Shown in pieces: positions 12,661 to 23,296 of a stretch of DNA of 64,000 bases; positions within the stretch are counted from its first letter, which is position 1; each line of letters opens with the position of its first letter. A model generated the notes under the pieces. The model was not told the DNA's origin. It ran no database searches and saw only the letters and a program-made list of their open reading frames with translations. Made by a program: the position numbers and the translations under genes. The DNA comes from Tetrastigma voinierianum (Eukaryota > Streptophyta > Magnoliopsida > Vitales > Vitaceae), in contig JAEQBH010006849.1 in the NCBI GenBank assembly GCA_016808115.1, positions 30,447 to 94,446 of the forward strand. The letters run 5' to 3'.

Positions 12661-12726
12661 TACTGGAACAACTCACTTATTCATTCTATTTTCTATATTT
12701 TTATATTTCCTTCTTTCTTTTTCTCT

Positions 12727-12753
12727 TTTAAAAAAAAAAAAAAAAAAAAAAAA
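12727..12753. repeat. Poly(T)/poly(A) tract
   Basis: A pyrimidine-rich run is followed by an A homopolymer of about 24 bases. It lies inside element A with no gene attached. Confidence 0.9.
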
Positions 12754-13566
12754 TTTTGCTAATGTAGGGCTCATTGGCCTCTTTATTGAGGTGTCTCAAC
12801 ACTATGGAAGTTAAGGTCTCTCAAGGTAAGTTTAGTTTGGGAAGGAGATGTCAAAACCTCAATGTAAAAATGAGATCTAGTGTGTGTGTGTGCACAAGTT
12901 CCATTAAGAAGTGGTTCCTTGAAAAACACGAGGGTTCTACAACCAAGCCTCCCATAACCACTAGATACACTAAATCTTAGATCACATAAATGTGATGGTA
13001 TCCCAAGTTTTGGCTAAATAATACAAACTTTTGAAGCACAATGTCAAAGCATTCTCCAAATAGTTATTAAGCACCAAACCAACTCATATAGGACACATCA
13101 CAATCATGTATACACAATGTACTAAAGAAATCCAAAGCTGATTCTACCACAATTTGTCCCCCCAAACTTGAATAAAACAATTCCCTCAATGAAATAGAAC
13201 ATGAAAAACAATGAGGGAAAGAGAGGACTCCTCTAAAGTGATTATCCCATTTCTTTTTATCTTATAATCAACTTTAGAACTTCCAAAAACCTGAAATCCA
13301 CAACTAAACAAGGGAAAACAAAATTAGACACCAAAAATATATTAAGAAAAAAAACAAACTTAAAACTAACTACGAAATTGAAAAAAAAAAAAAGGGAAAG
13401 TGACCTTTTTAAACTTGGGTTGCCTCCTAAGAAGTTGCTCCGTTTTTCAAGTCCAACTAGACTTTACCAACTACAGATAGGTTGGTGATTTCGGCCTCCA
13501 TCCTTCTCTAAGAGGCTATAGTTGTGCTCAATAAGCAACTTGAGCACATAATCTTCCACGGTCTTA

Positions 13567-13824
13567 TTATTTTTTTGAATTTCTATTTTTTTTTTTTTTC
13601 ACAATGGTGGTTTCTATTTCCTTATTCAACTGAATAATGTACTCTTCCACCTTGGACATGGGGGTTACCTCCTTAGTTTTTAACTCTTCACGCTTTTCAC
13701 CCCATGGAGCCATCTCCGAAATATTCTTTACAACTTCATCTTTTATCTTTTCATGTAGATCCGGAGAAGTTGGCTCATCTTCCTTCACAACTAAGACTTT
13801 CAAATTTTGTGCATCATCCTCCAC
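13567..13824 (-). pseudogene. Charged gag-like fragment of element A
   Basis: An 85-codon minus frame is very rich in Lys and Glu and ends in a basic tail (KKKKNRNSKK). I recognise no domain. It is downstream of, and collinear with, the larger gag-like frame at 14271-14771, with about 450 bp of broken sequence between. It may be the C-terminal part of the same gag-like gene. Function is not claimed beyond that position. Confidence 0.4.
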
Positions 13825-14270
13825 TTTTGTGATTTTCTCAAGTTCATCCTTGCTTCTTGAAGTGACATCTTCTTTCTAGTTCAAGCCTTCTTCTTTAATC
13901 ACCTCAAAAAGGGATGGCAACCTCTCTTGTTGTCCTTCAAATGACATTTTAGCCATGTTTACTTTCTCATTCATGTATTTGACCACTAGCTCTTGTATAC
14001 TCATTCCCTTCTCCATTGGAAGTTGTTGTATCTCCATTTCATGTTAGTGCAGTGACCCTTGGAGTCTTTTCTTTCCAGTTCGAGTGGTTTAAAATTTGAA
14101 TTGAACATTAGTCCTTGTCTCTCCCTTGAGTAATTTAGTCCTACACTTAGCCAATTTAGCCATTGTGATGGCTAGTTCATCCACTTCACTTTCAAATTTT
14201 GCATTATTTTGTGAAGGTGTATGCACTACTCGTGAATGAGCTTGAGATATCGTCGATTGACGAACTCTTC

Positions 14271-14771
14271 TTAGTTAAAATACATGGTTGCCTCTAGGTT
14301 AGACATTTCCCCTTGTGGAGGTTCACTCATTTCATTTTGAACATAAAACCTAGGCAAACCATCTTGAGAATAATCCATATCACCCATTAAGATTTCATTT
14401 TCAGCTTGGACCAAATTAGCTTGAGATCTTCTCACTTCAGTCATAGTTTTCTCTAGACTTTCCTTGGCCATTTGAGCCCTAGACTCTTCCATTTCATCCC
14501 TTGACCTAGCCAATTCAACTATGATATCTTCCAAGCCTGATCTTTGGACATGTGGAGGTTGAAGGGTGGTGTAGCTTGTATTCCATGAGGTGTTTGGGTG
14601 TGTGCCCCATCCAAAATTATGATTGCTCAAGCATGGGGTATCTTCATATTGAGCATAATCCATTGATGCATATGGTTGCCACACTTGGTTCCTCACTTGA
14701 GTTGTCACTCTTCTTTGCTGCTCATTGGCCATTTGCTTCATTCTTAGTTGTTGAGTAAGAGGACAGTTCAA
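14271..14771 (-). CDS. Gag-like protein of element A (Athila-type, partial)
   Basis: The frame is open for 166 codons on the minus strand and starts with a Met about 160 bp inside the primer site. After a Gln/Arg-rich start it has NHNFGWGTHPNTSW (about residues 50-64). This resembles the N.GW..HPN.SW signature found in gag regions of Athila-type and related plant gypsy elements. A Glu/Arg-rich stretch follows (about residues 78-125) that looks able to form a coiled coil. No zinc knuckle, protease or pol follows. The product would act in particle assembly if it is made at all. Confidence 0.5.
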   Translation of the reverse strand: MNCPLTQQLRMKQMANEQQRRVTTQVRNQVWQPYASMDYAQYEDTPCLSNHNFGWGTHPNTSWNTSYTTLQPPHVQRSGLEDIIVELARSRDEMEESRAQMAKESLEKTMTEVRRSQANLVQAENEILMGDMDYSQDGLPRFYVQNEMSEPPQGEMSNLEATMYFN

Positions 14772-14932
14772 TTGTCAAATCCATAGAAAGTCCATTGTAA
14801 TTTAGCACTAGAAAAACAAAAATAAAATTCAAAAGTAAAATAGACAAAAGGAAAATAAAACAATACTAACTATATCAAAGTAGAAGTAAGAAAAATATTT
14901 CGAATCAATATTAATAAAAGCACCAATTCCTT

Positions 14933-14945
14933 GGCAACAACGCCA
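14933..14945 (-). other. Primer binding site of element A
   Basis: On the minus strand, a few bases past the 5' LTR, the sequence reads TGGCGTTGTTGCC. This is close to the TGGCGCCGTTGCC-type primer sites of Athila and other plant gypsy elements, which pair with a tRNA 3' end. The one-base departures (TGGCGT rather than TGGCGC) fit an old copy. Confidence 0.6.
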
Positions 14946-14951
14946 AAAACT

Positions 14952-15346
14952 TGATGATTTTCTGAGCAACCCAGATCCTTGTTTGAGCAACTTGGAGTCG
15001 ACCGATTTGCTCTTCCTTTTTCTTCTCCACTTCTTGAGGTCATAACTTCTTCATCCCGACTCCGAATCACGTGATCTTGGTGTCTACAAAAAGCCCTCAG
15101 AGTCTAGAATATTCCCATGCCAATGAGAGAGACATAGAAGGATATCAGACAGGTGAAATGATCACACATTTTCCATGATTGCATGGTGAATTTGCCAATT
15201 TTTCTTCGATTTCACTTGTTTCCATTCAATAGTTGGCCTAATCACAAAATTAAGAAAATATAGCATTATGACACTTATTTATATCATAGAACTACCAAAA
15301 CCTAAGCAAAACATGGGGATAAAATGAGTATTTAAGATACTCATCA
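14952..15346 (-). repeat. 5' LTR of element A (shortened, 395 bp)
   Basis: It ends CATCA at 15346 beside the ATATT target duplication and matches 11625-12018. It begins TGATGATTTT beside the primer site. Relative to the other LTR it lacks about 1.2 kb on the side next to the primer site, so it has suffered a large deletion or the partner gained sequence. Confidence 0.75.
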
Positions 15347-15351
15347 ATATT

Positions 15352-15906
15352 CTTAAAGTTTCTCCATTTCCCACAAATATTGCATCGGTTCCTTTATAAG
15401 GAGTTATTTGAGTCATTTTACCTGGATTATTTGTTATATGTGGGTTGTTGCTCCGAGTCTACGTAGAAAAGTAGGATCACTATTGCTTCATTTAAGAGCC
15501 ATAACCAAAGCAGGGAATCTCTTATGTAAATAGGAATAGTCAAATCTGTTATAACAATCCAAGGTAGAATGGTTAGCCTTATTACAAATTTGACATATGA
15601 GAGTACCTTCATATTTTTTAGTTTTCTGTTGTGATGGATGCTGATAACTAAAGTTGCTTCTGAAGTTGCCAGTTTTGGTATGAATATTTTGTCTTGGATC
15701 ACTAGTAGTATTGAGGAATCGACTCTTGGAGTGAAGCCATGACCTCTAGAATCAAATCTTCCACCTCGGTTTCTTCCTCTTCCTCGATGAGTAAAATAGG
15801 CCTGCTCATGATTCATTGAGTCCTTATGCTCCTCCTTTTCTATCATAACCATTTGTTCATGCCCTTGTAAAACCAAAACAAACTGATTGTATGAGGGATA
15901 TGGTGG
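15352..15906 (-). pseudogene. Copia gag, C-terminal part with CCHC zinc knuckle
   Basis: This is the copia gag between elements A and B. On the minus strand it encodes an RGRGRNRGGRF basic stretch (about 15755-15790). After a frameshift it encodes a perfect zinc knuckle CX2CX4HX4C (CQICNKANHSTLDC, 15554-15595). The knuckle binds packaged RNA in retrotransposon nucleocapsids. The gag start lies on the far side of element B (23297-23847). The two pieces join at the CTTTG target duplication. Confidence 0.8.
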
Positions 15907-15911
15907 CTTTG

Positions 15912-17767
15912 TGATTCGTGCCACGATGGGTTGAAGACTGGAACCAACAAAATTTATATCCTAAGTTCCTCCCCTAACGTAGTCAAACTCACTGCTGATA
16001 TAGCGGTCAAATTCGAACACGGGGATGGGTTTTCTTCATACAAATGATTTAGTGAAATCAAGCGGTGAGACTAAATTTGGATTTTGGGGTTTGGTTAAAA
16101 AGCAGGGAGAGTGTGATGGTTACAGCGAAAATAAAATGAAGAAAAATAATAAAAAAGAACTCCTTGAAGCGGAGTGGAGCTGTGAGTTTTAAGATCTAGG
16201 CTAACTGAGAGGTCCCCGGGTTAATTTCCTCGCGTTATGACATGCAACCTATAGTCCATGGCATAACCGGATCTATGTTTAACTAGCAAACCTCACCCTT
16301 GAAACAACTCCTATTTGAGTCAACACAGGTAACATGCAGTTGTGGCCCCTTCCCCTAGCATTTTAAAGCAACATTTAATATCATCTCGAGGCTCGTAAGG
16401 AGCCATCTAAAGAATCACAGTACCTCTCTCACTGAATATGCACTGGATCCTAAAGCATGGAGAGTATTGGCCAAATCAATAACATTAAATGCTATGCAAC
16501 CCTAATTTGAGAAACCTAACATATAAATGTCATTTTGAAGGGCTGTAGACCATCTAAGAATCAGTACCTCTACTCCTTTGAATACTGGATACAAAGCATG
16601 AGTATTGGCCAAGTGTGACATTCAGTGCTATTCAGCTATCAGTTTGAAACCTAACCCCTTTAACCTACCTCGGTGGCTCGTAAAGGGCAACTAATGGATA
16701 TATTATTATGTATCTAAAGCTAAGTATACACTAAACCTTAAAAGCTTGCCAAGAAGTATTGGCGAAGAAAGTAAATCAAAAAGCTAAAAACCTAGAGTTG
16801 AAGATTTGGGAACCAAAATGACAAAACTTTGCTGCATGGCAGGGGGGAACCACCGACAACCTAAAGATCCTCATCTTTGACCTTTACTTGAAGGAAGTGG
16901 TTTTGGCAGCTCATCCTCCAAGTTGTGTCATCTTGGAGGGTGTTTGGCACTAACCAAGAAAGGAGAGAAAGAGGAGAGAGAAGAGAAAGCGAAAGAAAGA
17001 AAATGAAATTTTTAGCAAGATATTTCTTGAAAGATTAAAGTTAGGGTTCTGAAACTTATAAGGTGGCTTATATAGCCAACCCAAATGTGTGAAAATACAG
17101 AAAGCCTATGAATTTGGCTAAGTTAAAGGACAGAGTATGCAAGAATTGAAGTCGGTTGGCATTAATTACAAAAGCGTGACAAGGCGGAGTGGTTTTGTAA
17201 GGCTTGAAATTTTCGCTAGGTAGCGAAATCACCAAGAAGATAGCGAAATCCTTGAATTTTTAAACTAGGGCGTTGGCAATTTCGCTAGCTAGCGAAATTT
17301 AGCTAGCTTAGCGAAATTCTTGTGATAGTAATGCATAATTTGGCTGGGAATGAGTGACATTTCGCTGGCTGCGAAATTCTACGAAGACATAGCGAGTCAG
17401 TGCTATCCTGATAATTTTTAAGCTAGCCTAGCGAAAAATCCAGGTTTCTCCTGCGGCTACTGTTCCATTGGCCACTGTTCCTACTGCTTCTCTTCCATTT
17501 TCTTCCTGCTTCATTTTTCTTCTCTTCTTTCCTTCTAGTCTCTGATCTATGATGTTGAGTTTGACTTTAATTCTTCATATTTGGATCGACTCAACAATGT
17601 TGGCGTGATTAGCTCGTAAAAACTGCAAAATTTGCCACAAAATGTGATCATTAGAATAATAGGGACCTTAATATGTAAGGGTGGGTTAGTACCTGACAAT
17701 TAGTACACAAAAAGCGCTCAAAACCTATTAAATAGGGTTCAAAATAGCACTTTTTGGGCACTAATCA
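15912..17767 (-). repeat. 3' LTR of element B
   Basis: The LTR is 1856 bp and aligns throughout with 21410-23291, for example TATAGCC-, CAAATGATTT- and CTTCCTGCTTC-containing stretches. It contains many TTCGCTA/TAGCGAAA motifs between about 17200 and 17430, including the perfect 16-bp palindrome TTCGCTAGCTAGCGAA at 17281-17296. Confidence 0.9.
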
Positions 17768-17790
17768 CACCCCAACCTACACATTGCTAG
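17768..17790 (-). other. Polypurine tract of element B
   Basis: On the minus strand the bases before the 3' LTR read GTGTAGGTTGGGGTG, a G/A-rich run that touches the LTR. Confidence 0.5.
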
Positions 17791-18175
17791 TCCCTTAGCA
17801 ATGAAAGAAAGAAAGAAAGGACATACAAAAAGATAACAAAATTATGTGCACAAAAAAGGTTGTAGTTCAAAAGGTTGTGAAGTAATGCCTAACCCTAAGT
17901 AAGAATCATGAGCGTGTCGATAACTATCATGAGAGAATGAATACCATACAAAATTGAGTATCAAAAGAGTCTCCATCTCCAGTGAATCAACCAGAAACTT
18001 CCCACAAAATCTAAGTGTTTGTTTATCGGCTCTCGATAATAAGCGTCAAGCACACTCTCTGACTAGATACTACGACCTAGCATGCTAACCAACCTAAATA
18101 GATCAGGACCCACCTCTTATTCCACAATTCTTTTTGTGTTGTAGGGTGCAATGCTAAAAACTCGACTTCATCAAA

Positions 18176-18405
18176 GTCCGTGTAACGGGGGTCCACCGAT
18201 GACTCCCAACCAATTAAGGTTTAGGGCACCAAGTGAGATCGTCTGACCCATAAACTCTGAGCTTCTTGGACTTGAATGACCGAGAATTAAGCACCTACAA
18301 CTTGCTAAACTCCACCCATCCACCCCATGTAACGAACGCACAGAAGTCGCGACTCCCAACCGGTGAGTTTAGGGCCCAGGGCTTTAAAGGCTTCGCCGTA
18401 TACCC
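18176..18405 (-). repeat. Noncoding block shared with element A
   Basis: TGTAACGGGGGTCC ... GACTCCCAACCAA (18181-18217) is followed by TGTAACGAACG ... GACTCCCAACCGG (18330-18365) and GGGCTTTAAAGGC. This mirrors element A at 12436-12640 in order, spacing and distance to the 3' LTR. Confidence 0.6.
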
Positions 18406-19540
18406 CTCGGTGTGCGCTCGGGTTTGGTAACATTGCAATTTTTATTCTTTTTCTTTTCTTTTTCTTTTTTTCTTTTCATTTCTTTTCTTTTTCTTCTTTT
18501 CTTTTCCACGAGGGGTCCTTAACCTATTAAAGGCGGTCAATGAAACTAGGGTAGGTTATGCAAATTAGGGAGGGTGCACGAGTTTTCAGCTTTATCATTT
18601 GAAATCTAATGTGTTTGTGTGTGGTTAGCTTCAAGGTCTTAAAGAAAAGGTCGAAATCAATAAGAATTCAATAATCATTCACTCAACTAAGCATGGAACC
18701 AATCTAACATCAATAGGAATTGGACAAAGCTTCAATTTTTCAAAACACGAGTTAGCGAAACCCGCAAAAGTTTGGTTACAAAAACGGGTCCAAATTTTGA
18801 AAAAGTAAGCTGTTTTGTATACCAGCTTTATAGAAAGGGGACCCAGCAAGCCACTAAACATCACAAAATGGGCTTGAACAAAATGATAACAAAACATAAA
18901 TACAAAATCCACTTCCTTTACTAACTCTCCCCCGACCCAAACATCTCGGTGTCAGAAATGGGGCTCGGAATGGAAAATTAGAGAAGGAAGTGTACCTCTA
19001 CATGATAAGATGTGATCATTGCTGGATAGGAGACCTCACAAGCTTTCCATCGATACCTTATTCACTCGTTGGACTTCAAATAAACAAGTTATGAAAGGAA
19101 GAAAAGAGAGAAAAAAATGACCAGTTGGAGCATTTTTAAAATTACACTTTCATAATAATCTCAAAAATGTTCTTTCTGGTCATATTTAGATTCTACACTC
19201 TCTAAGCTTTCCAACGGTACCAAGAACACCTAAAACGGAGTTCGGATGAAAAAGTTATGAGCGAAACAAAATTGGAGGTCAAAGGAGTGAGACCTAGCGA
19301 AGAATTTTAAGCTAACTAAGCGAAATTTTAAGCTAAACTAAGCGAGAATTTCGCTAACTAAGCGAAAATTTGGATTTATTAAACTTGCGAAAAATTAAGC
19401 TATCTCTAATAGCGAAATTTTTTTTTGATTTTTTGATTTTTTTTTTTTTTTTTTTTGAAAAACCAAATAAAATAATTAATTAAAAATAAAAATAAACATA
19501 ATAAAATAATAAAAATAAAAAATAAAAACATTTTTTCAAA

Positions 19541-19545
<5 letters not shown>

Positions 19546-19573
<28 letters not shown>
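19546..19573. repeat. (AT)n microsatellite
   Basis: About 14 AT units in the noncoding interior of element B. Confidence 0.95.
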
Positions 19574-19577
<4 letters not shown>

Positions 19578-19634
19578 CGATTTTTTTGAAATAAAAAGAA
19601 ATAATATACATATAAAAACAAACAAACGGTTTTG

Positions 19635-19640
<6 letters not shown>

Positions 19641-19719
<79 letters not shown>
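19641..19719. repeat. (AT)n microsatellite
   Basis: About 39 AT units. Open frames across it on either strand are artefacts of the repeat. Confidence 0.97.
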
Positions 19720-19729
<10 letters not shown>

Positions 19730-20191
19730 TAAAATAAATAAAGCAAAGAGGCAGCGTACTATTTCGTCTTGTAATTGGAAACTGTTTATTTAAGCTAGGA
19801 TTTTAAGCTAAAACATGGAATTTAAGCTAGACCTTGTTCTAAGCGAAATTTGTGATTTAAACCTCACAAGATTTTAAGCTAAGCTAGCGAAATTTAAGCT
19901 AACAGCGAAAATTTCATCTATAGCGAAAATTTCACATTCGCTAAATTGCAAAATTTTAAGCTATAATTGCAAAAATCCTGCTTTCTGATTTTCAATACAT
20001 ACTTCAAGGGTACGCAAAGCTAAATTAATGTAAGAAAAATTGCAGAAGAGTAAAAATTAATCTAAAAACATAAATTAACTAAAAATTAGAGAAAAACTAA
20101 AAAGAAAAATTATAGAAATCAAAATAAAATACGATAAAATAAAACTAAACAAGACAAATTAAAAACAAAAGTGGGGGAACTTAAGAAATGC

Positions 20192-21156
20192 CTAGGTGGT
20201 GCTCCAAACCCGAACCCAGCACCGAACCAACCAACATGCCATCTTTGTATAGCGTTTGCTTGTACGCTGATGTAGTGGCAAACTTATGTCTGAGAGGCCA
20301 CTAATCTCTTGAGAGTTCTGCATGGCATGCGGTGATGGAGTTGGACTTACCTTTGGGAAGCGAGGTCTTCTTTGGTTTTTGATTTTTAACGGTGTGGGCG
20401 GTATGTACACTTGGTCAGCTGAGGGGGGTACTAGCAGTGGGTTGTTTTTGGGTTGGGCAGTGGCATTAGGATCCAAATCTATGGGGTTTGGTTGAATGAT
20501 AGGCTCTTGGGTCCCTTCCACTGTTTCATGTCCACTACTCTTCTCAGTCAATGGGAAGGTTGCTTCCTTCTCCTCCCATAGGCAGATAGCGGCACGGCGG
20601 GGTTCAAAATTTTCCACCGAGTTTCTTGTGGGCTCTTTGTAGGCACGGCTCCTCTACCATGGTGCCGCGGCCTCCTCCTGCGGTGGACATTGCTGCTGAT
20701 CATTAGGTCTTCAATGGAATCTTGCAGGTTGTCCCATTCATGCTCAAAATCATTGTTCAGCCCATCTAATCTTTGGTCCAGGGAATTCTCCTCAGTATGG
20801 ATTTTTTCACTCAATTGGGCATTGAATTCCTTTTGTTCTACCACAGCATCACCCACCAGTTTGGTAAGGTCTAGAATTGCTTGCTCAATTGGGGAGATTG
20901 GCTGTGGTGGTTGAGGCTGAGACCAAGAGGCATATTGTGGATGTGGAGGAGGTGCATAAGTTGGGGTAACATTGTAGGAGGGTGTACCCATCCATTTGTC
21001 TCTATATTCACTCATAGATCTAGGTGGGTTTGGATTTCTCTCTACAGGTTGTTGCCACTGATATGGAAGGTCCCTATAGTCCCTCATTGTCATATATGCC
21101 CTAGGGTTTCTTTCCACCAAATATTCATTATATTGTTCTTCCCCTAGGTGTTCCAT
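20192..21156 (-). pseudogene. Gag-like protein of element B, one frameshift
   Basis: Starting at 21156 the minus frame is open for about 190 codons. It has an acidic/aromatic start (EEQYNEYLVERNPRAY), a Pro/Gln-rich middle (PPPHPQYASWSQPQPPQP) and a heptad-like Leu/Asp/Glu stretch (about residues 95-150) that suggests a coiled coil. An Arg-rich patch (RRRRPRHHGRG) follows. Near 20590 the reading shifts by one base and continues to 20192 with a Pro-rich tail. No zinc knuckle or enzyme motif is present. I infer a gag-type structural protein from its position next to the primer site and its likeness in layout to element A. Confidence 0.5.
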
Positions 21157-21389
21157 TTTCTCTCAGTCAATTTTCCCACAGAGACACAGGCCCGGTGCCT
21201 TAGAATTTTTATCCACGAAAATGGATTCTGTGCTTATAAATATAGCTACGAAAACAGTCACCTTCTTGTTTTTTTTTTTTTTTATATGAAAATAATAAAA
21301 AAAATGACAATGAAATATAAAAGCAATTCACCAGTACTTGTGATGAAGATCACAAGTGTTCCACAGCTTCTCACTTGCCTTTAGGCACC

Positions 21390-21407
21390 GCTCCAGTGAC
21401 GGCGCCA
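21390..21407 (-). other. Primer binding site of element B
   Basis: Two bases inside the 5' LTR the minus strand reads TGGCGCCGTCACTGGAGC. It starts with the TGGCGCC used by Athila-type and several other plant LTR elements for a tRNA with 3' end GGCGCCA. This fixes the minus orientation. Confidence 0.75.
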
Positions 21408-21409
21408 TT

Positions 21410-23291
21410 TGATTCGTGCCCGCGATGGAGTTCGAGGCGGAATCAACAAGATTTATATCCTAAGTTCCTCCCTGCACCGTAGTCAAGCTCACTGCGGTAT
21501 AGCTGATCCTAGGGTCGAACCGCAGGGGATGGGTTTCTTCATTGCAAATGATTTGAGTGAAATCAAAACTGGTGAATTAAATTTGGATTTTGGGGTTTGG
21601 TTAAAAACAGGGAAGTGGATAGTTTGCAACTGAAAATAAAATGAAGAAAAATAATAAAAAAGAACTCCTTGAGACAGTGGGCCCACTTTGAGTTTAAGAT
21701 CCTAGGCTAGCGAGAGGGTCCTGGGTTAATTTCTCGCGTTATGACATGCAACTATAGTCCATAGCATAGCAGGATCTATGTTTAGCCCAGCAAACCGCCC
21801 TTGAAACAAGCTCTACTATTTGAGTCAGTAGCGAGGTAACATGCGAGTTGTGGCCTTCTTGTTTTAAAACCCCTAACATTTAATATCATCTCGGAGGCTC
21901 GTAAGAGACCATCTAAGGAATCACGGTACCTCTCTCACTTGAATATGCTTTGGATCTAAAGCATGGAAGTATTAGCCCAAAATCAATAACATTAAATGCT
22001 ATGCAACCCTAATTTGAGAAACCTAACATATAAATATCATTTTAGAGTACCGTAAAGGCCAGTAAGAATCGCACCTCTCTCCTTGAATATGCCTTTGGAT
22101 CCTAAAGCATGGAAGTATTGGCCAAGTGTGACATTGATACTATTCGACTATCAGTTTGGAAACCCTAACCCTTTAACCTACCTGTGGCTCGTAAAGGGCA
22201 ACTAATGGATATTAGTGTATCTAAAGCTAAGTATAAGCTAGCGCAAAGCTTCTTAAAGTATTAGTAGAAGAAAGTAAATCAAAAGCTAAAAACACAGAGT
22301 TGAAGATTTGGGAACCAAAAATGACAAAACCTGTGCTGCGTGGCTTGGGGGAACCGCTGACAACCTAAAGATCTCACCCCAGCTGACCTTTACTTGAAGG
22401 AAGTGGTTTTGGCAGCTCATCCTCCCGAGGTGTCATCAGCAGAGGTGTTTGCTTTACAACGAAAGGAGAAGAGGAGAGAGAAAGAGAGAAAAGCGAAAAG
22501 AAAATGAAATTTGCAAAGATATTTCTTGAAAGATTAAAGTTAGGGTTACAAACTTATAAGGTGGCTTATATAGCCAGCAATTATTGAAAATACAAGAAAG
22601 CCTAACAATTTGGCTAAGTTAAAGGACAAGAGTAATACACCAAAATTGAAGTCGGTTGGCATTAATTACAAAGAAAACATGACAAGGCAGTGGATTTGGC
22701 TAGGCTCGAAATTTTTCGCTGGGTAGCGAAATCACCAAAATAGCGAGGAAATCGTGAATTTTCGCTAGGTAGTGGCTTGAATTTTCGCTGGCTAAGCGGG
22801 AAATTTAACAACTTAGCGAAATTCTTGTGAGTCGCGAAAATGCATAATTTCGCTAGGAATGAAATGACATTTAAGCCCCAGCTAGGCGGGAATTCTAAGA
22901 AGATAGCGAGGTGAAATTTAAGCTATCCCGCGATAATTTCGCTAGCTGAGTAGAAAAGTCTAGGTTTCTCCTAAAATCTTGTTCAAGTGGCCCAGCTGAT
23001 TCCTCACTGCACCTCTCTTCCATTTCTTCCTGCTTCATTTTTCTTCTCTTCTTTCCTTCTAGTCTCTGATCTATGATGTTGAGTTTGACTTTAATTCTTC
23101 ATATTTGGATCGACTCAACAATGTTGGCGTGATTAGCTCGCAAAAACTGCAAAATTTGCCACAAAATGTGATCATTAGAATAATAGGGACCTTAATATGT
23201 AAATTGGGTTAATTACAACAATTAGTACACAAAAAGCGCTCAAAACCTATTAAAAATAGGGTTCAAAATAGCACTTTTTGGGCACTAATCA
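21410..23291 (-). repeat. 5' LTR of element B
   Basis: The LTR is 1882 bp and ends CACTAATCA beside the CTTTG target duplication. It matches 15912-17767 and includes the same TTCGCTA motif cluster (22700-22960). Several motif copies here read TTTAAGC or GGCGGG where the partner reads TTTCGC or GCGA. Confidence 0.9.
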
Positions 23292-23296
23292 CTTTG

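Larger units (their letters stand above)
10419..15346 (-). mobile_element. Non-autonomous gypsy-like LTR element A (Athila-like gag), inserted in copia
   Basis: The element is bounded by TGATAG at the left and CATCA at the right. An exact 5-bp target duplication ATATT lies at 10414-10418 and 15347-15351. Copia gag/pol continues on both sides. It is oriented minus: a tRNA-type primer site touches the right LTR and a purine tract touches the left LTR. The interior of about 2.9 kb encodes only gag-like fragments (13567-13824, 14271-14771) and no reverse transcriptase or integrase, so it must have depended on a relative. The two LTRs differ greatly in length (1600 and 395 bp). The Athila-type assignment rests on the gag resemblance only. 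Confidence 0.8.
17791..20191. other. Noncoding interior of element B
   Basis: About 2.4 kb without a credible gene. It holds the block shared with element A (18176-18405), a TTTTC-rich pyrimidine tract (18437-18507), two copies of a CGGA(A/G)TTCGGATG-like/GGAAAGCT module on the minus strand (19030-19090 and 19205-19262), dense TTCGCTA-type motifs (19290-19410 and 19800-19970) and two AT microsatellites. Confidence 0.6.
15912..23291 (-). mobile_element. Non-autonomous gypsy-like LTR element B (Athila-like gag), inserted in copia gag
   Basis: It is 7380 bp with long LTRs (15912-17767 and 21410-23291) starting TGATTCGTGCC and ending CACTAATCA. An exact target duplication CTTTG lies at 15907-15911 and 23292-23296. 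Minus orientation is shown by a TGGCGCC-type primer site inside the right LTR and a purine tract inside the left LTR. The 3.6-kb interior has one gag-like frame (20192-21156) and no protease, RT or integrase. It therefore falls in the class of large retrotransposon derivatives. The LTRs are clearly related but differ by many short indels. Confidence 0.88.

Noticed and set aside
19406..19621. Minus-strand hydrophobic frame of 71 codons
   Set aside because: It is made from T/A homopolymers and the AT microsatellite; the apparent membrane protein is a composition effect.
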